Positions 9,358 to 17,854 are shown, counted from the stretch's first letter. The stretch: 64,000 nt of DNA from an uncultured Alphaproteobacteria bacterium (GCA_910585375.1 CAJUCZ010000005.1:29259-93258); one strand, 5' to 3'. Made by a program: numbers and translations. Notes: a model not told the origin generated them from the letters alone.

Positions 9358-9666
9358 TCACACCCCCTCATCCTGACCATACTCGCCTTTATCCTCGCCT
9401 TTGCTGATATAGCCGTCTTCAAAAAGTTTGTGCGGATCAAAAGCCGTGGCGCCGATGGTATTGTTCATTCTCCCGGCCAGACGCATGGTTTCGGCCGTGA
9501 ATTTGGCTTCCAACACCAGCTTGATGTCATTAACCACATTTTGGCCGAGGGTTAAGGCATCGGTTACCGGAATAGGAAAGATAAAAGCATGAGATTTGCG
9601 GGAAGCGGCCATGTTGAAAACAACCGCGATCATAAGCGCAAGTGCAATGATTTTAATTTTTTTCAT
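9358..9666 (-). CDS. Small exported protein related to the N-terminus of the next gene
   Basis: This 102-residue protein has a signal peptide (MKKIKIIALALMIAVVFNMAASRKSHA) followed by FIFPIPVTDAL. Its mature part matches the start of the neighbouring 476-residue protein in order: a VLEAKF motif corresponding to VLESKF, then MNNTIGATAF corresponding to MNTTMGTAKSNF. It then ends in an acidic tail (SKGEDKGEYGQDEGV). GGGGAGG is six bases before the ATG. It is probably a paralogue that lacks the duplicated C-terminal units, rather than a broken copy, because its start, stop and ribosome site are intact. Its role is unknown. Confidence 0.72.
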   Translation of the reverse strand: MKKIKIIALALMIAVVFNMAASRKSHAFIFPIPVTDALTLGQNVVNDIKLVLEAKFTAETMRLAGRMNNTIGATAFDPHKLFEDGYISKGEDKGEYGQDEGV

Positions 9667-9743
9667 GACATACCTCCCCTGTTAAGGCTTATACCTTCAG
9701 TATACCATACAAAATACTACAACAAAAATTAATAATGTCTAAA

Positions 9744-12179
9744 TCAGCCAATATTTAAATATTTTGTAACAAAATTCTCTTCTCCGTATTGTTGAATCAG
9801 GTCCTGAACCAGCAATACGTTCTTGCGGCTGGAGTTGTAGAGTTTCAGATACGGGCCGAGACCGCTTAAATCAACGTCCAGAATTACAGATTCTCCGGTA
9901 GCCGGACGGGAAAGCAGAATGGCATAAGGGAAGTCGCGGTAAGAGCGGCCGAAAATAAAGTCAATTTCGCTGTTGGTCAGGTTCCAGTTGACATAATCTT
10001 CCGGCATGGCCTGCGGGTTGCGGAAGAAGATTACCGTTTGGCACTGACCGCGGACAACCTCGCCCAGACCAAGTTTGTCAATAATATTCGGCTGTTGGAA
10101 GGCGCAGAGATAAGCCTGACGTTTTTTACGACCTTCCTGCAAACCGATAATAAAGTAGTCTTTAAACATCGGGTGTTTCAACATCGGCGCGGTTTCATCG
10201 ATCATAATCAAAGACGGTACGCCGGTCTCGCCGGTTTCGCCCTGAATACGATGCATAACGTAGCTGATGACTGCCGGCGCAAGAATTTCGTCTTCAAATA
10301 TATGCGTAAAGTCAAAAGCCATAAAACGCTTGGACTTTAAGTCCAGACTGTCTTCCGTTGCGTTAAAGATTTCGCCGTACTGCTCCGGATTGACCCATTT
10401 GTACAGCTCGCGGCGCATATTGCCGGTCGGGGAGAAGCAGCTCTTATACAAGTTGCTCATCACGCGTTCTTCCGGTTTGAGATAGTCAAAAGCTGTCGTA
10501 ACGGCACGGGCAATTTCTTTTTCGGACTGGGCGTCGTCAACCATCGTAATGGCGCGCATCCAACGGCGCAGAAAAGCGCGGTTGTTCGGGCTGTTCGGAC
10601 AGTCGAACGGATTGATTGATACGTTTTTCTCATCGCCGTCAAAGCCGACATAGGCTCCGCCGACAGCGCGGGTAAAAATTTCGGCACCGCGGTAACGGTC
10701 AAAGAAAAAGACTTTCAAATCGTGATGGCGCATGGCCTGACCGGCCAAAAAGGTCAGCAAGGTCGTTTTACCTTGTCCGGTCGGACCGATAATGCAGCAG
10801 TGGGCAACGGCAGCTTCCTCTCCGGAAACATGAAACTGGAAGCGGTAAGCCGAACCGGACGTGGTCTTGAAGATAGAAATCGGGCCGGGACCCCAGTCTG
10901 ATTTGTCAAAACCGGCGGCAGGCTTGTCAAAACACACGGCGCAGGCAACGACGCGCGACAGATAGCGATAAGTCCGCGGATAGGTTTCATAAGTCGGGAA
11001 CTGGTTGAAAAAGGCCGCTTGAGCAACCCAGCCCTCACGAACCGGCGTTACGCTGAATAAACGGCAGATACGCTGGACCTCACCTTCGGCGAATTCGATT
11101 TCTTCTTTGCTTTCGCCGCGGAGAATAATAGTCATAGCGTATTCGGTCAGGGCCTGATAGTTGGCATCGCTGTCTTCAATGTTAGCCAAGACCTCGGAAT
11201 ACTGGTTGACAACCTCGGGCGAAAAGCTGGTAATGGAGGCCATTCTCTGCTGTTGCATTAACAATGCACGCGCTTTGGGCTTGAACAAGGTTTTGATATT
11301 ATGCAGAAAGGTCAGCTCACAATCGATGGAAAGCAGCGAAACGACCATGGATTCATCCATATAATCGCCGGAATCGCGAATACCCATAACAACCGCCCAG
11401 ACTTCTTTTTCTCCGGAAAAATAGCGGATCAGCCCTTCCTCACCGGTAAAATGGATATGATCTGCAGTCAGGAGCTCGTTCAGGTGGTGGCCTTCGGCAT
11501 GGCCGACTTTAGGCTGCGGCTTGCTGACCGGACTGCACAATTTGGCAAAGATTGAAAACGGACTGTCTTCCGCCGGACTGGTCTCGGTTTCATAAAGGGT
11601 TTTAACGCCGTAGTCATTCAAAATCGCCAGCAGGGTCTGCGAGGCGTAGTTCAAATCCTTCAGGGCATCAGGACGGTCTTCCACGCTTAAAATGACATAG
11701 TGGCTGTTGGTATAGACGCGGTCGAGGTTGCTGCGCCAGACTTCCGAAATATGTTCAAGAAGAGGATTATTAAAATCGCGAACCTCAGCCTCAAGCGGAA
11801 TACGCTCACGCTGCGTGATGACCCGCACCGTCACCGACAGGCTTGACATATTGTCAATCCAAGACTTGCGCGCTTCCAACATTGACATGACTTTTTCTTC
11901 ATTCACAAAAGCCAGATCCGCACCGTCTATCTTAAAAACGCGCGACAAAGAACCATTGTAACAGCGAATGGTAATTCCGTCCGAAAGGAGTTTGTCGAAA
12001 GGCAAAAAGTCCGACACGCGGGATTCCCGCGGCTGCGGCAGAACGGAACGCCCGAATCTGGTTACAAAAAGGCCGGCGAAAGCCGCCGCTGACAGAAAAC
12101 CCATCATCGCCACCAGAATCTCGATATTCGACAGACCCTGCACAAAGATAGAAAAGAAATCAAAATTACTATGGGGCAA
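9744..12179 (-). CDS. VirB4/TrbE-like ATPase of the type IV secretion system
   Basis: The protein has about 811 residues. A membrane-proximal hydrophobic segment lies near the N-terminus (around residues 23-45). A VirB4-type N-terminal domain follows, then Walker A GPTGQGKTT (about residues 462-470) and Walker B LIMIDE (about 655), with a later QQPNIID segment typical of VirB4 and TraC ATPases. VirB4 is the conserved energy-supplying ATPase at the inner-membrane base of the channel. The start is uncertain. A TTG at 12179 has AAAGGA at proper distance and overlaps the VirB3-like gene by 11 bases. The next in-frame ATG pair begins at 12107. The VirB3-VirB4 order supports the assignment. Confidence 0.9.
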   Translation of the reverse strand: MPHSNFDFFSIFVQGLSNIEILVAMMGFLSAAAFAGLFVTRFGRSVLPQPRESRVSDFLPFDKLLSDGITIRCYNGSLSRVFKIDGADLAFVNEEKVMSMLEARKSWIDNMSSLSVTVRVITQRERIPLEAEVRDFNNPLLEHISEVWRSNLDRVYTNSHYVILSVEDRPDALKDLNYASQTLLAILNDYGVKTLYETETSPAEDSPFSIFAKLCSPVSKPQPKVGHAEGHHLNELLTADHIHFTGEEGLIRYFSGEKEVWAVVMGIRDSGDYMDESMVVSLLSIDCELTFLHNIKTLFKPKARALLMQQQRMASITSFSPEVVNQYSEVLANIEDSDANYQALTEYAMTIILRGESKEEIEFAEGEVQRICRLFSVTPVREGWVAQAAFFNQFPTYETYPRTYRYLSRVVACAVCFDKPAAGFDKSDWGPGPISIFKTTSGSAYRFQFHVSGEEAAVAHCCIIGPTGQGKTTLLTFLAGQAMRHHDLKVFFFDRYRGAEIFTRAVGGAYVGFDGDEKNVSINPFDCPNSPNNRAFLRRWMRAITMVDDAQSEKEIARAVTTAFDYLKPEERVMSNLYKSCFSPTGNMRRELYKWVNPEQYGEIFNATEDSLDLKSKRFMAFDFTHIFEDEILAPAVISYVMHRIQGETGETGVPSLIMIDETAPMLKHPMFKDYFIIGLQEGRKKRQAYLCAFQQPNIIDKLGLGEVVRGQCQTVIFFRNPQAMPEDYVNWNLTNSEIDFIFGRSYRDFPYAILLSRPATGESVILDVDLSGLGPYLKLYNSSRKNVLLVQDLIQQYGEENFVTKYLNIG

Positions 12180-12459
12180 ATTTATTTCCTTTTGACGGAT
12201 AAAGATTGTTTGTAGGCTTATAGCTCTGACCAAAGGCCTGAAGCATATTGGAAACGTGCGGCTCGCGGAAACCAATCAGCGTAATGGCAATGTGTCCCGC
12301 AAAAACCGAAGCCATAAACAAAATCGGGTTAACATCAAACGTTCCTACAATCATGAACATCAGCGGAAACTGAACACTCAGGTTCAGCAGCACAGGCAAA
12401 AACGGCCCCCACAAGATTTTGGGAGGATTTGCCACCGCTTTGAAGATACCTTCCTTCAT
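12169..12459 (-). CDS. VirB3-like inner-membrane protein
   Basis: The ATG at 12459 has GAGG six bases upstream; a GTG four codons earlier lies on that signal and is less likely. The 96-residue protein begins with a short polar segment containing NPPKILWGPF. Two membrane spans follow (about 17-37 and 43-63), then a polar tail with FREPHVSNML. VirB3/TrbD proteins have this size, a proline-rich start, paired spans and a place directly before VirB4. VirB3 works with VirB4 at the inner-membrane complex. Its stop overlaps the probable start of the VirB4-like gene. Confidence 0.8.
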   Translation of the reverse strand: MKEGIFKAVANPPKILWGPFLPVLLNLSVQFPLMFMIVGTFDVNPILFMASVFAGHIAITLIGFREPHVSNMLQAFGQSYKPTNNLYPSKGNKFAP

Positions 12460-12608
12460 TTCCGACCTCACAATTGATTTTTATTTAATTATACGCCGAA
12501 AGTTTACGGCATACAATAAATAAGATGTTTTTTCCACTATAGGAAAAAAGGCATACCACTTTAACGACAGTATGCCTTTGGTTTATGAAAATATGGTTAA
12601 TATTCTCC

Positions 12609-13343
12609 TCAGCCGTCCCAACCGCGACCTTCCGAGGTTTCCTCGTTCCAACCAAAGTCCGAAGCGGACGCACTGCCCTGCGTGCCATCGGCATTATAGC
12701 CGTTTCTTTCCGACGTTTCCTCATTCCAGCCGTAATCAGAAGCAGAGGAATTACCCGTGCCGTTTACGATATTCTGCAGGTCTTTGTTCAGCGCATCAAC
12801 ATTCGGCGCAGAACCTTCCGTGCCCGAAATTTTACCACCATCCAAAGCGCCGCCGATATTATCCTGACCGTTACGCTCCGAGGTTTCTTCGTTCCAACCG
12901 AATTTATCTTTTGCACCGTCCACAACTTTCTCTGTATCGATTTTATTGCCTACGCTGTCAATTCCTTTATTAATTGCATCATCCACACCCAGTTTATCAA
13001 GCACACCGCCGCCGACAACATCATTAACCTTATCTTTGGCCGCATTCAAAGCCTCTTGTTTTGCTTTTTCCAAAGCCTTTTTGGCTTCTTCTTCGGCTTT
13101 TTTCTTAGCTTCTTCCTTGCCTTTATTCCACAGATCATTCAGCCAGCCGCCATTATTTTCTTCCTGTTTGGCTCCGGCAGCACCGTCTTCTCCCTGCACC
13201 TGATTAACGTTGTTGACCATATTCTGCAGGTCTTTGTTCAAATCATCAACATTCGGCGCTCCGCCGCCAATATTTTCCAGTCCTGAAACCGGATTATTGT
13301 TTGCCAAATTTTTATCACCGATTATCTCAACTTCCGGCAACAT
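12609..13343 (-). CDS. Repeat-rich C-terminal part of the split VirB2-like gene (out of frame as sequenced)
   Basis: This open frame encodes 244 residues from an ATG at 13343, but no ribosome-binding site precedes it and the frame stays open upstream to the G run at 13540. The translated stretch 13343-13540 is low-complexity Ser/Thr/Asn/Gly. The region therefore reads as the continuation of the gene at 13537-14193 after loss of one G. It contains two copies of the pattern APNVD.LNKDLQN, a Lys/Ala/Glu helical stretch (KKAEEEAKKALEKAK) and three copies of GWNEETSE near the end. There is no signal peptide of its own. It is probably a surface-exposed extension of a pilin-like protein. As sequenced it would be untranslated or poorly translated. 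Confidence 0.65.
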   Translation of the reverse strand: MLPEVEIIGDKNLANNNPVSGLENIGGGAPNVDDLNKDLQNMVNNVNQVQGEDGAAGAKQEENNGGWLNDLWNKGKEEAKKKAEEEAKKALEKAKQEALNAAKDKVNDVVGGGVLDKLGVDDAINKGIDSVGNKIDTEKVVDGAKDKFGWNEETSERNGQDNIGGALDGGKISGTEGSAPNVDALNKDLQNIVNGTGNSSASDYGWNEETSERNGYNADGTQGSASASDFGWNEETSEGRGWDG

Positions 13344-13536
13344 ATAGGATTGCGTTTCAGGATCCCATACCAGCTGCGAATTGCCGGCAGTATTTTGATT
13401 ACTGTTGCCATTATTTTGAGCAGAAGAATTATTGCTGCTAACAGAATTACCAGAACCGGTATTGGTTGTACCGTTTGTACCACTGCTTTGATTGGTGCCG
13501 GAGGCACCTCCCGTTTTGGTTGCTTCCCCAGAGGAG

Positions 13537-14193
13537 CTACCCCCCCCCCGTTGTCCATAATTCTTCGACAGAAATTGATCCCGAACCGTCCTTTTTCATG
13601 CATTGATCACCTGAAAGAATACCGCCTGCCGCCGTACATTTTTCAGCATTTTTGCCAGATAAATTTCGTAAGGAGACACAATTAGAATCACTAAAGCCAT
13701 CACAATCTGCATTAAAACAAGGTTGCGCACATTTGTCCTCTTTTTTTTCTTTATTACAGTCATCCCCTGTACAATTTGGCAATGCATTACCATTTTGGGC
13801 GCCGCCAATACTTCCACCCGTTCCCTCAACACTGCCGTCCCCGCTCAGATAATTGCCGTAATCCAGCAAGGTTGAGTGTTTGCTGGTGCCGGTAAAGTCA
13901 TCAATAAACAAGCCCATAACGGAGAGCAAAAACAGCGAAATCGCAATATTGGCAAACCACTTCCAGCTGATTTTGTTGAAAATCGCCATAAAGGAAAAGC
14001 CGATTAACCCGAAACCTGCCAAAATATAAACGACAAGCTTGATATCTTTTAAGCTGGAAGCCGCTTTATCACGTACTTTTTCAAAGACGGAACCGCTTGC
14101 CGCAAAGACGTCTTGCGGACAGGCCGCAAAAAAAACAATTGTCACGACAAAAAGGAAAAGGTTTGATTTCAGCAATGATTTTAATTTTAACAT
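13537..14193 (-). CDS. VirB2-like pilin with Cys-rich extension, frame ending in a poly-G tract
   Basis: The start is the ATG at 14193, with GGAGG upstream. As sequenced it gives 218 residues. A signal peptide (FLFVVTIVFFAACPQDVFA) is followed by two membrane segments with VVYILAGFGLIGF and an ISWKWFANIAIS loop, matching the two neighbouring VirB2-like proteins. The extension carries eight Cys (between about residues 126 and 194), suggesting an extracytoplasmic disulfide domain. The frame stops at TAG immediately after ten G residues. With nine G the frame continues without a stop to 12609, giving 527 residues. VirB2 proteins form the conjugative pilus; a long C-terminal extension is unusual. 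Confidence 0.75.
   Translation of the reverse strand: MLKLKSLLKSNLFLFVVTIVFFAACPQDVFAASGSVFEKVRDKAASSLKDIKLVVYILAGFGLIGFSFMAIFNKISWKWFANIAISLFLLSVMGLFIDDFTGTSKHSTLLDYGNYLSGDGSVEGTGGSIGGAQNGNALPNCTGDDCNKEKKEDKCAQPCFNADCDGFSDSNCVSLRNLSGKNAEKCTAAGGILSGDQCMKKDGSGSISVEELWTTGGG
13540..13549 (-). repeat. G10 homopolymer inside a coding region (candidate phase-variation switch)
   Basis: The plus strand shows ten consecutive C residues, so the coding strand has ten G. With ten, codons run ACA ACG GGG GGG GGG TAG and translation stops. With nine, they run ACA ACG GGG GGG GGT AGC and the frame stays open for about 310 more residues. A run of this length in an otherwise mixed sequence is the hallmark of slipped-strand contingency genes. 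A sequencing or assembly miscount is the alternative. Confidence 0.8.
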
Positions 14194-14215
14194 GGCCGCC
14201 TCCAACAAAAAATAA

Positions 14216-14632
14216 TTATTTCAGGGTATCCGTGATATTTTGAACTTCTTCACCCGTAACATATTTTACAAAAGCTCCCGTAACCGCCAAAACGACCAAG
14301 CCGATAATAATAGCGCTCAGCCATTTCCAGTTCAGGTTGCCGAAAAAACCGCCGACGGCAACACCGATGATGCCAAAACCGGCAACAACGTAAACAATGT
14401 CGCGCATTCCGGTAAAGATTTCGGCACCTTTGGCCGTCAGCTCGGAAAACAGGCCGTCAGCCGCCATCGCCGTTCCTGAAACCAAAACTAAAGAAAGCAC
14501 CAGACAAAGAGAAAACACCACTGCTCTCCTTACTTTAAGTTTCAGGCCATATTTTGCAAGCCTCTCCGCAGACAAAACAAAAAGGAGGGTTACAAATGCC
14601 AGCGGCAAGATATTTATAAATTCGCCAAACAT
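14216..14632 (-). CDS. VirB2/TrbC-like pilin subunit
   Basis: The protein has 138 residues from the ATG at 14632, which has GGAGGGG upstream. The region LKVRRAVVFSLCLVLSLVLVSGTAMAA looks like an internal signal sequence, so a GTG near 14518 with AAGGAGA upstream is an alternative start. The mature part has a polar segment, then two membrane spans with IVYVVAGFGIIGVAVGG, NLNWKWLSAIIIGL and an AFVKYVTG end. This two-helix hairpin with a short Lys/Asn/Trp loop is the VirB2/TrbC pilin pattern. It is the middle of three tandem paralogues. Confidence 0.8.
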   Translation of the reverse strand: MFGEFINILPLAFVTLLFVLSAERLAKYGLKLKVRRAVVFSLCLVLSLVLVSGTAMAADGLFSELTAKGAEIFTGMRDIVYVVAGFGIIGVAVGGFFGNLNWKWLSAIIIGLVVLAVTGAFVKYVTGEEVQNITDTLK

Positions 14633-14670
14633 AGTATCCCCTCCTTTTTAACAGTGAGCGTAAGCTCAGG

Positions 14671-15057
14671 TTAGTAAGTATCCGCAGCAGATTCCTGGAA
14701 AGTATCGCCGAAACCGCCGGATCCGGTACCCGTAGCACTCAGGTTCGTATCACCGGTTGCGTAACGGACAATAGCACCGGCCGCAGCCAAAATAGCCAAA
14801 CCAACGGCCAAAGATGCAAATGCGGACCATTTGATTTTGCCGAAGATGGCGCCGAAAGCCAGCAGAACCAGACCGAAACCACCAACGATAAAGATAATGC
14901 TCTTTACGTTATTGAAGGTGGTGAAGGCTTTGGCTTTTGCCGTACCCATAAGGCTGCTCTGGCTGCCTCCTGCCGCCATGGCCGGACCGCTCATAAAGAC
15001 AACGGCAACGACCGCAAGCAGACAAATCGTCCACAAGTTTTTCTTTAAAAAGTTCAT
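14671..15057 (-). CDS. VirB2/TrbC-like pilin subunit, first gene of the type IV secretion operon
   Basis: The ATG at 15057 has AAAGGAGAA six bases upstream, giving 128 residues; an earlier ATG seven codons up lacks this. The signal peptide ends near GPAMAA. The mature chain has two membrane spans with IIFIVGGFGLVLLAFGA, KIKWSAFASLAVGL and AIVRYATG, followed by a Gly/Thr/Ser-rich tail. This is the VirB2/TrbC major-pilin architecture. The gene is closest to the long AT-rich divergent promoter region and its start signal is the best of the three, so it may be the major pilin. The two copies downstream are paralogues. Confidence 0.82.
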   Translation of the reverse strand: MNFLKKNLWTICLLAVVAVVFMSGPAMAAGGSQSSLMGTAKAKAFTTFNNVKSIIFIVGGFGLVLLAFGAIFGKIKWSAFASLAVGLAILAAAGAIVRYATGDTNLSATGTGSGGFGDTFQESAADTY

Positions 15058-15388
15058 TAATTTTCTCCTTTTATGCAAGTAAACCCAATACTTTAAGCAT
15101 ACTAAACTTTTTGATTTTTTTCTAGCAAAATCTTATATACTACAAAATTCTTAACATATTGTTTACACTAAACAAAATCGGCTGTAACAAAAAATTCATA
15201 CAACTTAACATTTTGTAAAGGCAGGATTTTTTACAGTTTTGTTACAAAAAATCTGTTCTGCAACAGAATCTGAATATCAGCCTTTTCAGAAACCGGATTT
15301 AAAAGAATCCACAAATATTGCGTATAATTTCATATCCGCTTGCCAAGATTCGCATTTTGATTTATCTAATTTACAAAGGGTTTTGTTT
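15058..15388. promoter_or_regulatory. AT-rich divergent intergenic region between the secretion and pilus operons
   Basis: This 331-base noncoding stretch separates the two divergent operons and must contain promoters for both. It is strongly AT-rich and holds several copies of a TTTTGTTACA/TGTAACAAAA-like word, including the palindrome TTTTGTTACAAAA near 15236-15249 and related words near 15185 and 15210. These could be operator sites for shared control. No single promoter can be fixed with confidence. Confidence 0.4.
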
Positions 15389-17077
15389 ATGAAAAATACA
15401 GCTTTTAAAACTTTTGTTTACAGCTTTGTTTTTTCTCTGTTTGTGATCTTTGGCACAAACGGTGTGTTTTTTGCTGCACAACCGGCCGGTGAGCTTAAAA
15501 TTTCCAACAAAAACATTACCCTGTTTCTCAAAAAAGACATTATACCCTCCGCAAAACCGCTGCCGGTAAAAAAGATTGCCCTCAGCGTACTGCCAGACAT
15601 TCAGGAAAACACCAAAGACAAAACCCCCGATTATTATGACACGTCTGACAGCGACGGACAGATTATCATGGCCGACAGCTCTGATTTAATCCCTCTGGAA
15701 TTTGATGCAGAGCCGGAAGCGCCCGTTGTTCAGGCAATTGCCGAAACCGAAGAGCTGCCGCCGGTTGTTCTGGCCGCCAATAATATACAGGAACCGGAGG
15801 CGCCGGCATTATACGTTCCGACAAAGGCGCAGGTTATTTCCGTTACTGACGGACCGGAGCCGGAAAGCACGCCGGCAGTACCGCGCGCTAACCGGATTAT
15901 CCGCGAGGACATTCCCGAGCCGGTTAAGCTGGCAACGGTTTATGCTCCGGAAGGCCCACACGAAATTGCTTATCAGCCCCCAGAAAAGCAACAAAAGCCT
16001 GCTGTTCCGGCAAAGGCGGCTGAACCGGCGTTGCTTATTCCGCTGGAGCGTTCAAACAATATTGCCCTTGCACAAAATAGGAAGGTCAAAATAAGCCGGA
16101 GTGCCGAAGAAAATCAGGTTGCAATGGCTGACGCCAAAGTTTCGACCAAAAACATTCCGGCCGCCGCCGAAGAAAAACCACATTCGGCAGACATTGCCGA
16201 AGAAGCCGAAACGCCGGCAAAATGGGAAAGCATGGCCGAAAAATCCGGACAAAAAGACAGTCCGTGGGTGGTTGCAACCGGCGCCAAGCACGCCAAAAAC
16301 AAAATGGTTAAAATTGAACAGCAGGAAAGAGATGACCGGAAGAAAATTTTGCTTGAGGCCAGCAAAAAAGCCGGCGGAACAGAAGTTGTGGCTGCCAATG
16401 ACATGGTTGACAACCTGCTTATTCCCATTCCCAAAGAAATTAAGGACAAAGAAGACCTCCGGCCGCGGTTACAGTTTCCTGAAGACGCCGAAGTAGAAAC
16501 AAAAGCGGAAGAAGCCGAAGAAGTCAAAAAAGAAGTGAAAATTCTGGATGCGCAAGGGAAGAATATTGCCAAAAACAAAGAGCAGAGTTCCGGCGGAAAC
16601 CTGCTTTCCAGCATTACATCAATCTTTTCCGGTTCATCTGACAAGAATGTAAGCAATGAGCCGCAATCTTCCGGCGGGCTGGTCGGAAAAATAAAAAACA
16701 AACTGTCCGGAGGACAAGCCGGCGGACGGATTTTGCCGGCGGAAATCCGTTTGTCTTTTCAGCCCAACCGGGCAGAAATTTCCGGCAATACGCTGAAATG
16801 GATTGACGCCTTTGCCCAGAAAACGATTGAAGACAAGTCCGTGGTACTGGAGATCCGGCTGGACGGAACAACCGACCAATATCTGCAGCGCCGGCGGCTG
16901 AACCTTTTAAGCAACATCCTCAACAACAAAGGCGTAAGCGCCAGAGACGTTAAGGTTGTGTTTACGGAAAGAGAACCGAATTCGTTTATCATCAGAACTT
17001 TGAGAACAAGCGAGGAAAGCGGTTACGGTACAGTGGAAAATTATAACAACCCGCAGGCAAATGTTACACAATGGTAA
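15389..17077 (+). CDS. Exported protein with C-terminal OmpA-like domain, first gene of the pilus operon
   Basis: The start is the ATG at 15389, where AAAGGG lies nine bases upstream and a signal peptide begins (MKNTAFKTFVYSFVFSLFV, cleavage near FFAAQ). The frame is open further upstream but without such features. The protein has 562 residues. A long Pro/Glu/Ala-rich, probably unfolded, region covers about residues 70-420. The last 115 residues resemble an OmpA C-terminal domain: LSFQPNRAEIS, then LDGTTDQY, then LQRRRLNLLSNILNNKGVS. OmpA domains bind peptidoglycan. A periplasm-spanning anchor for the pilus, in the place where R64 has PilL or PilM, is a reasonable inference. Confidence 0.72.
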   Translation: MKNTAFKTFVYSFVFSLFVIFGTNGVFFAAQPAGELKISNKNITLFLKKDIIPSAKPLPVKKIALSVLPDIQENTKDKTPDYYDTSDSDGQIIMADSSDLIPLEFDAEPEAPVVQAIAETEELPPVVLAANNIQEPEAPALYVPTKAQVISVTDGPEPESTPAVPRANRIIREDIPEPVKLATVYAPEGPHEIAYQPPEKQQKPAVPAKAAEPALLIPLERSNNIALAQNRKVKISRSAEENQVAMADAKVSTKNIPAAAEEKPHSADIAEEAETPAKWESMAEKSGQKDSPWVVATGAKHAKNKMVKIEQQERDDRKKILLEASKKAGGTEVVAANDMVDNLLIPIPKEIKDKEDLRPRLQFPEDAEVETKAEEAEEVKKEVKILDAQGKNIAKNKEQSSGGNLLSSITSIFSGSSDKNVSNEPQSSGGLVGKIKNKLSGGQAGGRILPAEIRLSFQPNRAEISGNTLKWIDAFAQKTIEDKSVVLEIRLDGTTDQYLQRRRLNLLSNILNNKGVSARDVKVVFTEREPNSFIIRTLRTSEESGYGTVENYNNPQANVTQW

Positions 17078-17134
17078 TAAGTTAAGGCTTGCGCTTGATT
17101 ATTTATTTTTCCAAATGTATGATAGGAAAAAATT

Positions 17135-17854
17135 ATGACAAAAAGTGATTTAAGGATTGCAAAAATGAACAAAGAAATACGCTTAATTGCTTGTTTGGGC
17201 GTCTTATTGGCAACGACCGGATGTTATATGTTCCGGCCTCTTAATTATAATTACGAAAAAGAGGAAACCGTTGCCGAAACCGTCATGACAACCTGTCCGG
17301 ATGACGGCACGCCCTGCGTGGTTCCGCCGGCTGCTCCGCAAGAATATGTCGATTATACCCGAACCGCCGCAGATTATCGCGAGTACGGCGAGAGAACGCC
17401 GCGCGACCAGCGTATCGTTCAGACGGCTCCGGGCAGTAATATGTCTGCCGCAATCCCGCCGACAATTGACGAAGAAGTAGGCGCTTATGAAGAAGAAATC
17501 AAATCTACCGGCAGTGCGGAATTTGCCGAAAATGCCGGTACTGACAGCGCCGGAAGCGGTGCCGGCAGCGATGACGGCGATGATCCGGTCAAAGACTGGC
17601 TGGCCGAAGAAGGGCAGTCGTTGAAAGCCCTCCTGACAGAATGGAGCGATGAATCCGGCTGGCGTCTGATTTGGAACAGCAACAGAAATTACACTTTAAG
17701 TGCGGGCGCAATGTTTCGCGGGCGTTTTGCCGATGTCAGCGCCGCATTGATCCGCGCTTTCGGCCGTGCAAGCCCTGCTCCGGTCGCCACTTTTTATAAA
17801 GGAAACCGCGTCTTGGTTGTAGAAACGATGGAGGATGAGAATGCATTTGATTAA
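17135..17854 (+). CDS. Lipoprotein with TcpQ-like domain of the type IVb pilus system
   Basis: The protein has 239 residues from the ATG at 17135 (AGGA upstream). An ATG at 17165, with AAGG upstream, would put the lipobox LATTGC closer to the N-terminus and is a good alternative. An acidic linker follows. The C-terminal 90 residues match the TcpQ pattern: WLAEEGQSLKALLTEWS, then GWRLIWNSN, then a YTLSAGAMFRGRF segment. TcpQ-type proteins and the C-terminus of R64 PilL help to place or stabilise the outer-membrane secretin. The secretin gene follows, overlapping by 14 bases. Confidence 0.8.
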   Translation: MTKSDLRIAKMNKEIRLIACLGVLLATTGCYMFRPLNYNYEKEETVAETVMTTCPDDGTPCVVPPAAPQEYVDYTRTAADYREYGERTPRDQRIVQTAPGSNMSAAIPPTIDEEVGAYEEEIKSTGSAEFAENAGTDSAGSGAGSDDGDDPVKDWLAEEGQSLKALLTEWSDESGWRLIWNSNRNYTLSAGAMFRGRFADVSAALIRAFGRASPAPVATFYKGNRVLVVETMEDENAFD

